DNA of 64,000 nucleotides from Pedobacter sp. (GCF_031119335.1 NZ_JAVHXT010000002.1:124001-188000); one strand, 5' to 3'; shown: positions 34,959 to 43,882, counted from the first letter of the stretch. Numbers and translations are program-made. The notes: generated by a model from the letters alone, not told the origin.

Positions 34959-36500
34959 ATGAAACCAGATATCAGTTCAATTTTAGCACAACTAGGCATT
35001 GCCGGTTTTAACCCTTCGTATAGCACAGGTAGCAAATGGAGCCATGCGGCAGATGGTGAGCATATCCACAGCATGTCGCCGGTTGATGGCGAGAAAATTT
35101 CATCTGTTTTTGCAGCTTCTTTAGAAGAATACGAGCATGTCATCAGCACTGCGCAAGAAGCATATAAACACTGGAACAAAATTCCTGCTCCTAAACGTGG
35201 CGAAATTGTACGTCAGTTTGGCGATGCTTTGAGAAAGCAAAAGCATGCTTTGGGCACTTTGGTTTCTTATGAAATGGGTAAAAGCCTACAAGAAGGCTTG
35301 GGCGAAGTGCAAGAAATGATTGATATCTGTGATTTTGCAGTAGGTTTGTCGCGTCAGTTGTACGGGTTAACCATGCATAGCGAAAGACCAAACCACCGTA
35401 TGTACGAGCAATGGCACCCGCTAGGTATTGTAGGCATTATCTCTGCTTTTAACTTTCCTGTAGCCGTTTGGGCTTGGAATGCAGCCTTAGCTTGGGTTTG
35501 TGGCAATGTTTGCGTTTGGAAACCATCAGAAAAAACACCAATTACAGCCATTGCTTGTCAGCGCATAGCGGAAGAAGTTTTTGCTGCCAATGATATCCCA
35601 GAAGGAGTTTCTTGTTTAATTATCGGTGATGCTGAAATAGGAAAATTAATGAGTGCCGATACTCGTGTACCTTTAGTTTCGGCCACAGGTTCTACACGTA
35701 TGGGCAAGGCAGTAGCGATGCAGGTAGCCAATCGTTTAGGCAAAACCATTTTAGAATTGGGCGGCAACAATGCCATCATTATTTCAAAAGATGCCGATTT
35801 AGAGATGTCGCTAATTGGTGCTGTTTTTGGCGCTGTGGGTACTGCCGGACAACGTTGTACCACAACTCGTAGGTTAATTATCCACGAAAGTGTGTACGAA
35901 ACTTTCAAGGCGAAACTGGTAAAAGCTTACGGACAACTGCGTATTGGCAATCCATTAGACCAAAACAACCACGTTGGCCCGCTGATTGATAAAGATGCAG
36001 TAAGAGCTTACTTGGCTTCGATAGAGAAATGTAAGGCAGAAGGCGGCAGATTTGTAGTGGAAGGTGGTGTTTTAGAAGGCGATGAATACAGCTCTGGCTG
36101 TTACGTAAAACCTTGCATTGCCGAAGTGGAAAACCATTACGAAATTGTACAGCACGAAACTTTTGCACCAATCCTATACTTAATTAAGTACAACGATTTG
36201 GAAGAAGCCATTGCCTTGCAGAATGGTGTACCACAGGGTTTATCTTCAGCTATTATGACATTGAACTTGCGTGAAGCAGAGCAATTCTTATCAGCTCAAG
36301 GTTCTGATTGCGGTATTGCCAACGTAAACATTGGTACTTCTGGTGCAGAAATTGGCGGCGCTTTTGGCGGCGAAAAAGAAACCGGTGGCGGTAGAGAAAG
36401 TGGTTCTGATGCTTGGAAAGGCTATATGCGAAGACAAACGAATACAATTAATTATTCGAATACTTTGCCGTTGGCGCAGGGTATTAAGTTTGATTTGTAA
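34959..36500 (+). CDS. Aldehyde dehydrogenase, ALDH7 (aminoadipate-semialdehyde) type
   Basis: 513 residues. The NAD-dependent aldehyde dehydrogenase fold has the catalytic cysteine in [13 protein letters not shown] and the glutamate in [11 protein letters not shown]. The N-terminal segment and the C-terminal [25 protein letters not shown] match ALDH7A1/AmaB enzymes, which oxidise L-2-aminoadipate 6-semialdehyde in lysine catabolism. No other lysine-degradation genes are adjacent. Length is typical. Confidence 0.93.
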   Translation: MKPDISSILAQLGIAGFNPSYSTGSKWSHAADGEHIHSMSPVDGEKISSVFAASLEEYEHVISTAQEAYKHWNKIPAPKRGEIVRQFGDALRKQKHALGTLVSYEMGKSLQEGLGEVQEMIDICDFAVGLSRQLYGLTMHSERPNHRMYEQWHPLGIVGIISAFNFPVAVWAWNAALAWVCGNVCVWKPSEKTPITAIACQRIAEEVFAANDIPEGVSCLIIGDAEIGKLMSADTRVPLVSATGSTRMGKAVAMQVANRLGKTILELGGNNAIIISKDADLEMSLIGAVFGAVGTAGQRCTTTRRLIIHESVYETFKAKLVKAYGQLRIGNPLDQNNHVGPLIDKDAVRAYLASIEKCKAEGGRFVVEGGVLEGDEYSSGCYVKPCIAEVENHYEIVQHETFAPILYLIKYNDLEEAIALQNGVPQGLSSAIMTLNLREAEQFLSAQGSDCGIANVNIGTSGAEIGGAFGGEKETGGGRESGSDAWKGYMRRQTNTINYSNTLPLAQGIKFDL

Positions 36501-36532
36501 CCCCCAAATCCCCTAAAGGGGACTTAAATATA

Positions 36533-36565
36533 AGACTTACGAAGTTTCGAAAACTTCGTAAGTCT
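36533..36565. repeat. Hairpin repeat AGACTTACGAAGTTT, second copy
   Basis: AGACTTACGAAGTTT-cga-AAACTTCGTAAGTCT is a perfect 15-bp stem of the same family as 7928-7960. The short palindromic segment CCCCTAAAGGGG just before it (about 36510-36521) belongs to another widespread repeat type, with a relative near 57513-57533. Confidence 0.7.
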
Positions 36566-36576
36566 ATATACAAACA

Positions 36577-36608
36577 AAAAGGCAGCTCAAACCTTCGAAC
36601 TGCCTTTT
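36577..36608. terminator. Terminator between ALDH and the convergent GIN-domain gene
   Basis: AAAAGGCAGCTC (36577-36588) pairs with GAACTGCCTTTT (36597-36608) with one mismatch. A/T-rich flanks on both sides allow use in both directions. Confidence 0.65.
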
Positions 36609-36642
36609 ACATTTATGTAGAGCCCTATTACGGGAGCGGATT

Positions 36643-37314
36643 TTATTTTGATAAAAGCACCTCGTCATTTGCAGCAATTGCCTCTAACGTATTTGCAATT
36701 ACTTTGGCTTGTGCTCTGTAAGCCGGAGCAATAGATTTTACATCTGAACAACCCGCAATGAAGTTACCTGTAGACATTTTTGCCGAAGTACCCATTAAAG
36801 CATAGTGCTCTTCTGTAGAACCACTTAATTTTAAGCTTGCCTGGTCTTTAACCGAAGTGTAAAGGTTTACCGTGCTAGCGTTGATATCAGCTGTAGCTTT
36901 ATCTTTCAAAATCACATCTAAACTTAAAAAGTTCACTTTTCCGAAAGTTTTTACTGTAGCATTCTCGCTTACCTCGATAGCTGAAATGTTGCGTACATAA
37001 ACTGTTACCGATAATGGCTCCTTTTCGAAAGAACTAATGCGCAACACGCCGTCTTTTTGCTGTACCAAAGCATTTTTAGAATAGTAGCTATCGTACACTT
37101 TTACGCTTTCTGTTGGTGCTTGTACTACAAACACTTCAACGTTACCGGTCGCCACAATTTTGTTGATGTTTTTTACCTCGTTTAAGATGGTTACTTTGTT
37201 AGCGCTTGCACTGTTTTTTGCATTCTCTTTAATGCTGTCAGTTGCGAATGCAGAAGTAGTCATTGTTACCAAACCTAATGCTACCACGAATAAATTTTTA
37301 ATAGAAGTTTTCAT
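36643..37314 (-). CDS. Secreted GIN-domain (DUF2807) protein
   Basis: 223 residues with a signal peptide (MKTSIKNLFVVALGLVTMTTSAFA). The rest fits the GIN/DUF2807 head domain: a beta-helix-like run with INKIVATGNVEVFVVQAP, ISAIEVSENATVKTFGKVNF, LDVILKDKATADINASTVNL and SLKLSGSTEEHYALMGT. These Bacteroidota proteins are exported and called putative adhesin heads; function is unproven. A direct repeat resembling LytTR sites lies about 136-166 bp upstream of the start. Confidence 0.88.
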   Translation of the reverse strand: MKTSIKNLFVVALGLVTMTTSAFATDSIKENAKNSASANKVTILNEVKNINKIVATGNVEVFVVQAPTESVKVYDSYYSKNALVQQKDGVLRISSFEKEPLSVTVYVRNISAIEVSENATVKTFGKVNFLSLDVILKDKATADINASTVNLYTSVKDQASLKLSGSTEEHYALMGTSAKMSTGNFIAGCSDVKSIAPAYRAQAKVIANTLEAIAANDEVLLSK

Positions 37315-37449
37315 AATCTTAATATTTTTATCTTTTTGATTTTCTGTTAATTGTCAACCTTTTCAGGATGTTTTCGAATATAAGACGACACCAAATCGAA
37401 AACGTTTCAGCACTTATCGGCGTTTTATACCACAAGCAGTTAACCCTAG

Positions 37450-37480
37450 ACCAACGCCTGTAATTTTTCGACCAACGGGC
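37450..37480 (-). promoter_or_regulatory. LytTR-like direct repeat upstream of the GIN-domain gene
   Basis: GACCAACGCC (37450-37459) and GACCAACGGG (37471-37480) are direct repeats with a 21-bp period, two helical turns. On the minus strand they read GGCGTTGGTC and CCCGTTGGTC, close to the LytTR half-site consensus [TA][AC][CA]GTTN[AG][TG]. A regulator of that class is inferred; none is encoded in the window. Confidence 0.45.
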
Positions 37481-37552
37481 AGCAATTTTTTAAAGATTTT
37501 CGTGTAGATGTTGAATTTTTAGGAAAAGAATGTCGGTGGTTCTTGGCAAATG

Positions 37553-37705
37553 CAGCCCCGCTTTTCGTTACAATCTTTTTGTATACTGTTTCCGTCATTT
37601 CGAACGCAGAGAGAAATCTCACGGTTAATCGCTTCTATGAAACTGATTTCTCACTGCGTTCGAAATGACGCTCCAAAAAGTATTTCCACTTCAATCGGGT
37701 TTAAC
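37553..37705 (+). repeat. Framed hairpin repeat, copy 6
   Basis: Left end AGCCCCGCTTTTCGTTACAA, right end CACTTCAATCGGGTTTAACT. The cargo (37594-37669) is the GTCATTTCGAACGCAGAGAGAAAT hairpin. Inner flanks ATCTTTTTGTATACTGTTTCC and CCAAAAAGTATTTCC match copy 3 at 10661-10807, which carries another cargo. Confidence 0.8.
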
Positions 37706-37864
37706 TAACAAAGGTTTCTGAAACTAGGTAACAACCTGCAATGACGCCAAATCATCTTTGCGTCCTCTGCGTAACTCTCATTTTCTTTGCGTTTAAAAAA
37801 ATAACCGCAAAGATTTTGGAAGTTTTCGCAAAGAACGCAAAGCCTTTGACAAGCATTGCCACCT

Positions 37865-37955
37865 AAACCCGACAGCAGCGAGCACGTAGGGGCAAACCTG
37901 TATGTTTGCCCCAAGTAAAGCGAATCCCGAAGTATCGGGACAGGTCGGCGGGACG
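37865..37955 (-). repeat. Decayed framed repeat with two small hairpins
   Basis: AAACCCGACAGCAGCGAGCA at the left and GTCGGCGGGACGAACGAAAA at the right recall the frame in inverted orientation. Inside are a GGGGCAAAC...GTTTGCCCC hairpin and a TCCCGAAGTATCGGGA palindrome. The assignment to the frame is weaker than for other copies. Confidence 0.45.
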
Positions 37956-38110
37956 AACGAAAAATAGCAGCACAAACCCTGCTTTTCAAATAATTTAAGC
38001 GCTATAAAAATCGAACATCGTTTTTAGCTTTTGCTTTGAAAAAACAAGTATTTGCCGTAAGTTTAGAAATTTTTATCAGCGTACCTTTTAATAAATTTTT
38101 CCTTTAAGCA

Positions 38111-41020
38111 ATGTTACGAGTAAATAGTTCAGCACCTTGTCAAATCGTGTATTCGTTATGCAAACACGATTATTTGGGCTATTTAATTGAACCGCACATT
38201 GTTCAGCTAAATCCACAGGGCGATTTCTCGCTTACCTACCAGCGTTTATTTACGCATACGGCGCAAGAATTTGCAAAACATTTAACTGATTTAGATTTTA
38301 AACTGATTAAAATTTTAGATGAAACTGAACAAGATTTCATCATCAAGAAATACCATAAAAAAGCGGTTAGACCTTTCGAGTTTTTCAGCAAGTTTTACGA
38401 CCAGAAATTTTACGACAGCGTACGCCCCAAAATAGAGAAGAAATTGGTGGAGGTTTTAGAAGTACTAAAAACCAAAGGTGATTTATACCTCATGGACAAA
38501 GACGGTTGGCCTGCAGAACGCAAGATAGAATTGGCTACCGAAGCCGCAACTATTCTGTTTCACTTCCGCAGAAATGAAGTAGAAACACGTTATTTCCCGA
38601 CCATCAAATACCAAGGTTTACGCATCGATTTTATGTTCAAGGATGCACAGGTAATTTGCAATCAGCCTGCCTGGTTGTTATTAAACGATGTAATGTATTT
38701 CTTTGAGCAAGATTTTGAAGGCAAGAAACTTACACCTTTCCTCAACAAAAGATACATTACCATACCAAAAGCTACGGAAGAAACTTATTTCGAAAAGTTT
38801 GTGGCACCGCTAATTGAAAAATACCATGTTTACGCCGAAGGTTTCGAAATTAAGACAGAAAAATACGAACCGAAGGCAACCATTAAGGTAATTTATGTGG
38901 AGAATGGCGTGTCGCAAATACAGCTTTATTTTAAATACGGCGAATATTCTTTTGCCATGGGCAACGAGCATAAGGTTACAGTTCGTTTAACTAAGGAAGG
39001 CAACACAGACAATCCAGACTACACTTTCCACCGTGTAAAACGCAATATAGATTGGGAGAAACAGCAGTTCAGTTTTTTAACAGGCTTGGGTTTGAAGAAA
39101 GTAAGTGCGCTTTTTCATCATTTAGAGTTGCCAACTTTAAGTGAAAACCACGATGCTTCTTATGCCATAATCAGTTGGGTAAACGAACACATCGATGTAT
39201 TAAAGGAACAAGGCTTTAACGTAGAACAAGCCAACAGTGCCAAGCGTTTTGTGTTGGGCAGCAACAAAATCGACTTCGAAATCAAAGAAGATAATGATTG
39301 GTTCGACATTAATGCGATTGTATATTTCGGTATCCATCCTATTCCTTTTATTTCGTTAAAACAGCATATCCTTCATAAAAAAAGAGAATTTGTTTTGCCT
39401 GATGGCGATATTGCAGTTATCCCTGAAAAGTGGTTTACGCAGTATAGCAGTTTGTTTAGCCTGGCTGATACAAGTAAAAACCTGAAGCTTAAGAAATTCC
39501 ATGTGGGTTTAATTAATGATTTGGCAGAAGACAGCATTGCCAATGTAACGTTAGACCGCAAACTGCAAAAGCTGAACGATTTTGAAGACATTGCTGATTT
39601 TGCCATGCCACAAAATTTTAAAGGCGATTTGCGTCATTACCAAAAGGCAGGCTACAATTGGTTTAGCTTTTTACGTGAATATAACTTTGGCGGTTGTTTG
39701 GCTGATGATATGGGTTTGGGTAAAACCATCCAAACATTGGCCATGTTGCAAAAAATGAAAGAGGAAGATGTGCAGCAAAGCACACACAGCACGTCGCTAA
39801 TTGTGATGCCTACTTCTTTAATTTACAACTGGCTTAACGAGGCGAAGAAGTTTACTCCGTCTCTAAAAATATTATCGCATACTGGCACTAACAGAAATAA
39901 AGATGTAGCACTTTTTGATAAGTATGATATTGTAGTAACCACTTACGGCGTTACCCGTGTAGATGCAGATTTATTGCAGGGATTTTATTTCAACTACATT
40001 ATTCTCGATGAAAGTCAGAACATTAAAAACCCTTCTTCTAAATCTTTTAAAGCAGTGCGAATGTTGAAATCGAGGCATAAATTGGTACTGAGCGGTACGC
40101 CAATAGAAAACTCGGTTAGCGATTTATGGACACAGCTAACTTTCTTAAACCCTGGTCTGTTGGGCACACAAACTTTTTTTAATGAAGAGTATGTACAAGC
40201 CATAGAAAAACGTAAGGACGAAGATAAAGCGAAGAAATTGCAAGCCATCATCAAACCTTTTGTGCTGCGTAGAACGAAGGAGCAGGTAGCATCGGAGCTT
40301 CCGCCAAAAACGGAACATATTTTCTATTGTGACATGAGCGAAGACCAAGCCGCTTACTACGAAAAAACGAAATCTGCCTATCGTAACGATTTGTTGAGCA
40401 GCATGGACAACGGCACCTACGCAAAAAAACAAATCCAGATTTTGCAGGGATTAACTGCTTTGCGCCAATTGGCCAATCATCCGGTAATGATTGACGAGGA
40501 ATACACTTCTGACTCTGGAAAGTTCGAAAATGTGATGCACACTTTAGATAACGTTTTAAAAGGTGGCCATAAGGTTTTGATTTTCTCTCAGTTTGTGAAG
40601 CACTTGGATATTTTTAGAAAGCATTTGGAGAAAGAGGAAATCAGCTATGCTTACTTAGATGGCGGCACCAGAAACAGAGGCGAAATTGTAGCAGATTTTC
40701 AGCAAAACGAAGATTTAAGGGTGTTCTTAATTTCGATAAAAGCAGGTGGTGTTGGTTTGAACCTAACCCAAGCCGATTACGTTTTCATCTTAGACCCATG
40801 GTGGAACCCTGCTATTGAGCAGCAAGCCATTGACCGTACCCACCGTATTGGTCAGGAGAAGAAAGTTTTCATCTATAAATTTATCTCAAAAGACACGGTG
40901 GAAGAGAAGATTTTAGCTTTGCAAAACCGCAAAAAACGTTTGGCTAGTTCGTTAATCACCACAGAAGAGAGTTTCTTTAAATCGTTGAGTAAGGATGATA
41001 TTAGAGACCTTTTGGCGTAA
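38111..41020 (+). CDS. SNF2-family DEAD/DEAH-box helicase
   Basis: 969 residues. The N-terminal 480 or so residues are a Bacteroidota-type region without a domain I can name. The C-terminal half is a complete Snf2 ATPase: Walker A in DDMGLGKT (about 532-539), Walker B DESQ (633-636), LVLSGTPIENSVSDLW, then helicase motifs V and VI (SIKAGGVGLNLTQADYVF; QAIDRTHRIGQEKKVFIYKF). Snf2 enzymes translocate on double-stranded DNA and remodel protein-DNA complexes. Two small acidic paralogous genes follow 37 bp later on the same strand and may be cotranscribed. It is intact. Confidence 0.93.
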   Translation: MLRVNSSAPCQIVYSLCKHDYLGYLIEPHIVQLNPQGDFSLTYQRLFTHTAQEFAKHLTDLDFKLIKILDETEQDFIIKKYHKKAVRPFEFFSKFYDQKFYDSVRPKIEKKLVEVLEVLKTKGDLYLMDKDGWPAERKIELATEAATILFHFRRNEVETRYFPTIKYQGLRIDFMFKDAQVICNQPAWLLLNDVMYFFEQDFEGKKLTPFLNKRYITIPKATEETYFEKFVAPLIEKYHVYAEGFEIKTEKYEPKATIKVIYVENGVSQIQLYFKYGEYSFAMGNEHKVTVRLTKEGNTDNPDYTFHRVKRNIDWEKQQFSFLTGLGLKKVSALFHHLELPTLSENHDASYAIISWVNEHIDVLKEQGFNVEQANSAKRFVLGSNKIDFEIKEDNDWFDINAIVYFGIHPIPFISLKQHILHKKREFVLPDGDIAVIPEKWFTQYSSLFSLADTSKNLKLKKFHVGLINDLAEDSIANVTLDRKLQKLNDFEDIADFAMPQNFKGDLRHYQKAGYNWFSFLREYNFGGCLADDMGLGKTIQTLAMLQKMKEEDVQQSTHSTSLIVMPTSLIYNWLNEAKKFTPSLKILSHTGTNRNKDVALFDKYDIVVTTYGVTRVDADLLQGFYFNYIILDESQNIKNPSSKSFKAVRMLKSRHKLVLSGTPIENSVSDLWTQLTFLNPGLLGTQTFFNEEYVQAIEKRKDEDKAKKLQAIIKPFVLRRTKEQVASELPPKTEHIFYCDMSEDQAAYYEKTKSAYRNDLLSSMDNGTYAKKQIQILQGLTALRQLANHPVMIDEEYTSDSGKFENVMHTLDNVLKGGHKVLIFSQFVKHLDIFRKHLEKEEISYAYLDGGTRNRGEIVADFQQNEDLRVFLISIKAGGVGLNLTQADYVFILDPWWNPAIEQQAIDRTHRIGQEKKVFIYKFISKDTVEEKILALQNRKKRLASSLITTEESFFKSLSKDDIRDLLA

Positions 41021-41057
41021 CTCACTTAAAACTTATTACTTATAACTCACAACTTAT

Positions 41058-41315
41058 ATGCAACCCTTCGATTTAGAACTTAACCATATCAACTACGCTG
41101 TTTTCCCAGAGGGAAATGAAACTTACACCATTTACAAGAATGGAAAAGAATACGTTCAAATTCAGAAAGATGAAGGCGAGCAGTGGATTAAATTTGACGG
41201 AGAAACAGGTACGCCAGTTTTTGAACCTGATGAAGAAGTAAATGCTTTAGGCAAATTGATTGTGGCCTATATAGAAAATCCAGAGGAAGATGAGGATGAA
41301 GAAGACGAATTTTAA
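41058..41315 (+). CDS. Small acidic protein, first of a tandem pair
   Basis: 85 residues, strongly acidic, ending in a run of Glu/Asp (NPEEDEDEEDEF). The core pattern INYAVFPEGNETYTIYKNGKEYVQIQKDEG ... TGTPVFEPDEEVNALGKLI is shared with the next gene. No signal peptide or membrane segment. The family is not recognised. It lies 37 bp after the SNF2 helicase gene, so it may belong to that transcription unit. Confidence 0.75.
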   Translation: MQPFDLELNHINYAVFPEGNETYTIYKNGKEYVQIQKDEGEQWIKFDGETGTPVFEPDEEVNALGKLIVAYIENPEEDEDEEDEF

Positions 41316-41317
41316 CA

Positions 41318-41545
41318 ATGGAAGATAGTTTTCACTTCAAACTTCGCGGGGCTATTTACGAAGTAATTGCGGAAGAAGATAACACTTTTACCATTTTCAA
41401 AATGGCCGAAGAATATCTGCTCATTACTAAATTAAAAGGCAAAAAATGGGTTCGTATTGACTATAAAACTGATGAACCTGTAATAGAAGATAACGATGAA
41501 GTAGAAGATATCGGGAGTATTATAGATAGATACTTCTTAAAGTAA
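41318..41545 (+). CDS. Small acidic protein, second of a tandem pair
   Basis: 75 residues, clearly homologous to the preceding protein: AIYEVIAEEDNTFTIFKMAE, EYLLITKLKGKKWVRIDYKT, EPVIEDNDEVEDIGSIID. It lacks the acidic tail. The start is 2 bp after the previous stop, so they are one operon and arose by tandem duplication. It is cytoplasmic by composition. Function unknown; the SNF2 neighbour is the only clue. Confidence 0.75.
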   Translation: MEDSFHFKLRGAIYEVIAEEDNTFTIFKMAEEYLLITKLKGKKWVRIDYKTDEPVIEDNDEVEDIGSIIDRYFLK

Positions 41546-42062
41546 AGCAATCGCTCTAAGAGCTAGTGTCATGTAAGTTTTAAACCTATATACTGTGACT
41601 GACACTAAAATAAAATTAGCTTCAACTTAACTGTATGGCGGGGCAATTTTCTTTATAACCTGAGTTCGATTATTATTTCATTGAAAATATTGCTATGCCT
41701 TCGCTATGCCTAGGCGCAACGTCATGCTGACCACCATAAGCTAAAACGCCTATTTAATAGTGGAAAACACACAAATAATAATCGAACTCAGGTTTATAGG
41801 AAGCATGAAGACCTCCACGAGGTCAAATGTCTATAGAAAAATATGTGAGCCAACATTCGACCTCGAAGGGGTCGTACAAAAAATCTACGATGCTGAAACT
41901 ATAAATATTAAAATCCTTTGGATTTCTCTTAACTTAATGACATTGAGGTTAGGATAATGCGGTCAAATGCTTCATCACGGCTGCCTTAACAACTTCCACA
42001 AAATACACTGAAGAAATATTCTAGGCAGATGATCAACATCCGCCTAGAACTATTATCTTTTC
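41546..42062. other. 517-bp gene-free interval with a long inverted repeat
   Basis: It contains the inverted repeat 41654-41798 and two small hairpins, GACCTC-cac-GAGGTC (41810-41824) and GACCTC-gaa-GGGGTC (41859-41873). These sit in a sequence type that recurs between genes in this phylum (the family knowledge is from memory). A 65-codon open frame here spans the repeats and is rejected. Confidence 0.65.
41654..41798. repeat. Long inverted repeat, possible remnant of a mobile element
   Basis: TATAACCTGAGTTCGATTAT plus TATTT (41654-41678) pairs with AAATAATAATCGAACTCAGG plus TTTATA (41773-41798), with one extra T. The 94-bp spacer has no gene. Arms of 25 bp around a short spacer suit a MITE or decayed insertion, but no target duplication was recognised. 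Confidence 0.6.
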
Positions 42063-43133
42063 CTAGAACTTGTAAACTATCGCATTAATGTGCATTCCTG
42101 CACCTACAGAAGCAAAAACAGCATGGTCTCCTTTTTGTATCTGATAACCATCAACTTTGTTCTTTAATACCAGATCTATCAGTGTAGGTACTGTAGCAAC
42201 CGAGCTGTTACCCAACCAAGAAATAGTCATAGGTACTAGCTTTTCTGGTACGGTATCTTCTCCGTAAAGCTTAAACAAACGCTTCATAATGGCATGATCC
42301 ATTTTGCCGTTGGCTTGGTGAATAAAAACCATTTTAATTTGTTTAATATCAACCCCAGATTTATCTATAGCTTGCTTTACCAATTGCGGAACCGTGATTA
42401 CCGCAAACTCGTAAAGCTTACGCCCTTTCATTTTAATATAAGCATTGCCATTTGTCTCATCAGGATTGCTGCTGCTGCCCATAATCAACATATCTGCATG
42501 ACTAGCGTGAGTTTGTGCTTTGTGAGCTAAAATTCCCGTATTATCGTCAGTTGACTTGGCCTCTAAAATAGTCGCACCTGCTCCATCAGCGAAAATCATA
42601 CTATCGCGATCGTGCGAATCAACAATCCGCGAAAGGGTTTCAGCACCGATAATCAATACTTTCTTCGCATCGCCAGATCTAATCAAATAATCTGCCTGGA
42701 TCATTCCCTGCACCCAGCCTGGGCAACCGAAAATGATATCGAAGGCTACGCAATCTGGGTTAGCAATACCCAATTGAACCTTAACTTTAGCAGCTAATGC
42801 AGGCAGCATATCAACTCTGTTACTACCAGCTTTTACATCGCCAAAATTATGGCAGAACAAGATGTAGTCCAATGTTTCTTTATCAATGCCTGCATCTTCA
42901 ATTGCCAATTGCGCTGCTAAAGTGCCGATATCGTGGTTAAGCTGATTTTCGCTGATGTATCGTCTTTCATTGATTTCTGTGATATCGGCAAACTTTTGAA
43001 TGATCTCCTCGTTCTCCTTATCAATTTTAACCCCGCCATCAAAAAAAGTGTTGGTAAGAAAATGTTTTCCGGAGATGACATTTTCGGGAATATAACTCCC
43101 TGTACCGGTAATTACCGATTGAATTTTGTTCAT
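42063..43133 (-). CDS. 3-oxoacyl-ACP synthase III-like (KAS III family) enzyme
   Basis: 356 residues, thiolase fold. The KAS III triad is visible: Cys137 in IFGCPGW, the histidine in FIHQANGKMD, and the asparagine in WLGNSSVATVP. FabH-type enzymes condense acyl-CoA with malonyl-ACP; this divergent group lacks the usual FabH context and may condense other acyl units (lipid, pigment or polyketide-like). It stands alone on the minus strand. An imperfect inverted repeat lies directly upstream (43137-43191). Length is slightly above that of housekeeping FabH. Confidence 0.88.
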   Translation of the reverse strand: MNKIQSVITGTGSYIPENVISGKHFLTNTFFDGGVKIDKENEEIIQKFADITEINERRYISENQLNHDIGTLAAQLAIEDAGIDKETLDYILFCHNFGDVKAGSNRVDMLPALAAKVKVQLGIANPDCVAFDIIFGCPGWVQGMIQADYLIRSGDAKKVLIIGAETLSRIVDSHDRDSMIFADGAGATILEAKSTDDNTGILAHKAQTHASHADMLIMGSSSNPDETNGNAYIKMKGRKLYEFAVITVPQLVKQAIDKSGVDIKQIKMVFIHQANGKMDHAIMKRLFKLYGEDTVPEKLVPMTISWLGNSSVATVPTLIDLVLKNKVDGYQIQKGDHAVFASVGAGMHINAIVYKF

Positions 43134-43136
43134 ATA

Positions 43137-43191
43137 AACAGTAGTATTTACTTTAAACCAGTTTGGTATTTAGTATAAAAGTAATACTGTT
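43137..43191. promoter_or_regulatory. Imperfect inverted repeat upstream of the KAS III-like gene
   Basis: AACAGTAGTATTTACTTT (43137-43154) and AAAGTAATACTGTT (43178-43191) are related inverted arms with small insertions. They lie within 60 bp of the start codon and include a near -7 match (TACTTTTA) on the minus strand. A regulator site is possible; low confidence. Confidence 0.3.
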
Positions 43192-43211
43192 AGACGATAG
43201 AACAAAATACT

Positions 43212-43856
43212 TTAAGAAAAATCATCAATTAAAAACACAAAAAGTTCTTTAGGACCGTGTGCGCCCAACACTAAGGTTTTTTCAATATCTGCAGTACGGC
43301 TTGGCCCTGTGATGTTACTAATCATAGATGGGATTTGGTTGCCATATTTATTTTTCAGCAATTGGAAAGCATCTTTCAAATCAAGCACCAATTGTCCGGT
43401 TCTGGCAATTACAATATGATGATGTGGAAAAATACTTAATCTTCTACCCGCTGCATTTTGGTTACTCACCATTACCGAACCGTTTCTTGCAACTAGCGCC
43501 TCGCAGGTAGTGATGCCAACTTCGGCTTGTTCAAAGTCTTTATCAGTCTGGTAAAATGGAAATTCGTATGCGCTAAGCAAGGCCTGTAATTCTGGCTCCC
43601 AGCAATAAATTTTACGCCACTTATACTTATCTGCTAAATCGAGGATATTCTCTACAAAATCGACACCGTTTTCACAAAAGATAAAGTTACCAGCTACCGC
43701 AGTTAGCTGCTCTGCAAACAAAATCTCTAGCTCTTCTTCGTTCTGTTGGTATAAAGGACTTTCCTCTAAATTAGGGTAAGGATTGTCACGCTTTTCTAGA
43801 AGCGCTTTCCTTATTTTTTTTAGCATGAGTTCTTTAGGCGTGATATTGTCTTTCAT
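43212..43856 (-). CDS. LUD domain protein (LutC/YkgG-like)
   Basis: 214 residues from the ATG at 43856 (MKDNITPKELMLKKIRKALL), the usual N-terminus of Bacteroidota homologues; the 43886 start would add ten residues and include the promoter. LUD proteins relate to LutC of the LutABC lactate-utilisation complex, but here it stands alone. Features: WRKIYCWEPELQALLSAYEF, GITTCEALVARNGSVMVSN, and the closing ISNITGPSRTADIEKTLVLG plus AHGPKELFVFL. An exact -7 element lies 5 bp from the ATG, so the mRNA may be leaderless. Confidence 0.87.
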   Translation of the reverse strand: MKDNITPKELMLKKIRKALLEKRDNPYPNLEESPLYQQNEEELEILFAEQLTAVAGNFIFCENGVDFVENILDLADKYKWRKIYCWEPELQALLSAYEFPFYQTDKDFEQAEVGITTCEALVARNGSVMVSNQNAAGRRLSIFPHHHIVIARTGQLVLDLKDAFQLLKNKYGNQIPSMISNITGPSRTADIEKTLVLGAHGPKELFVFLIDDFS

Positions 43857-43861
43857 TTCTG

Positions 43862-43869
43862 CAAAGTTA
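43862..43869 (-). promoter_or_regulatory. -7 element of the LUD gene, adjacent to the start codon
   Basis: On the minus strand TAACTTTG matches TAnnTTTG exactly and is separated from the ATG by 5 bp. Transcription would begin at or within about three nucleotides of the start codon. Confidence 0.5.
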
Positions 43870-43882
43870 TTATAGTATTCGA

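Larger units (their letters stand above)
37315..38110. other. 796-bp gene-free interval rich in repeats
   Basis: It contains the upstream region of the GIN gene with LytTR-like direct repeats (37450-37480), a framed hairpin repeat (37553-37705) and a second, decayed frame (37865-37955). The decayed frame encloses GGGGCAAAC...GTTTGCCCC (37889-37912) and TCCCGAAGTATCGGGA (37925-37940). Short stretches of CGCAAAGA/TCTTTGCG sequence near 37756-37835 are also repetitive. Open frames on the minus strand here are not credible genes. Confidence 0.7.

Noticed and set aside
37705..37989. Two minus-strand frames in the interval before the SNF2 gene
   Set aside because: They lie over palindromic repeats and are cysteine- and arginine-rich in a way typical of shadow translation.
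41760..41957. 65-codon open frame on the plus strand
   Set aside because: It spans an inverted-repeat arm and two hairpin repeats, has no recognisable family and no supporting ribosome-binding context.
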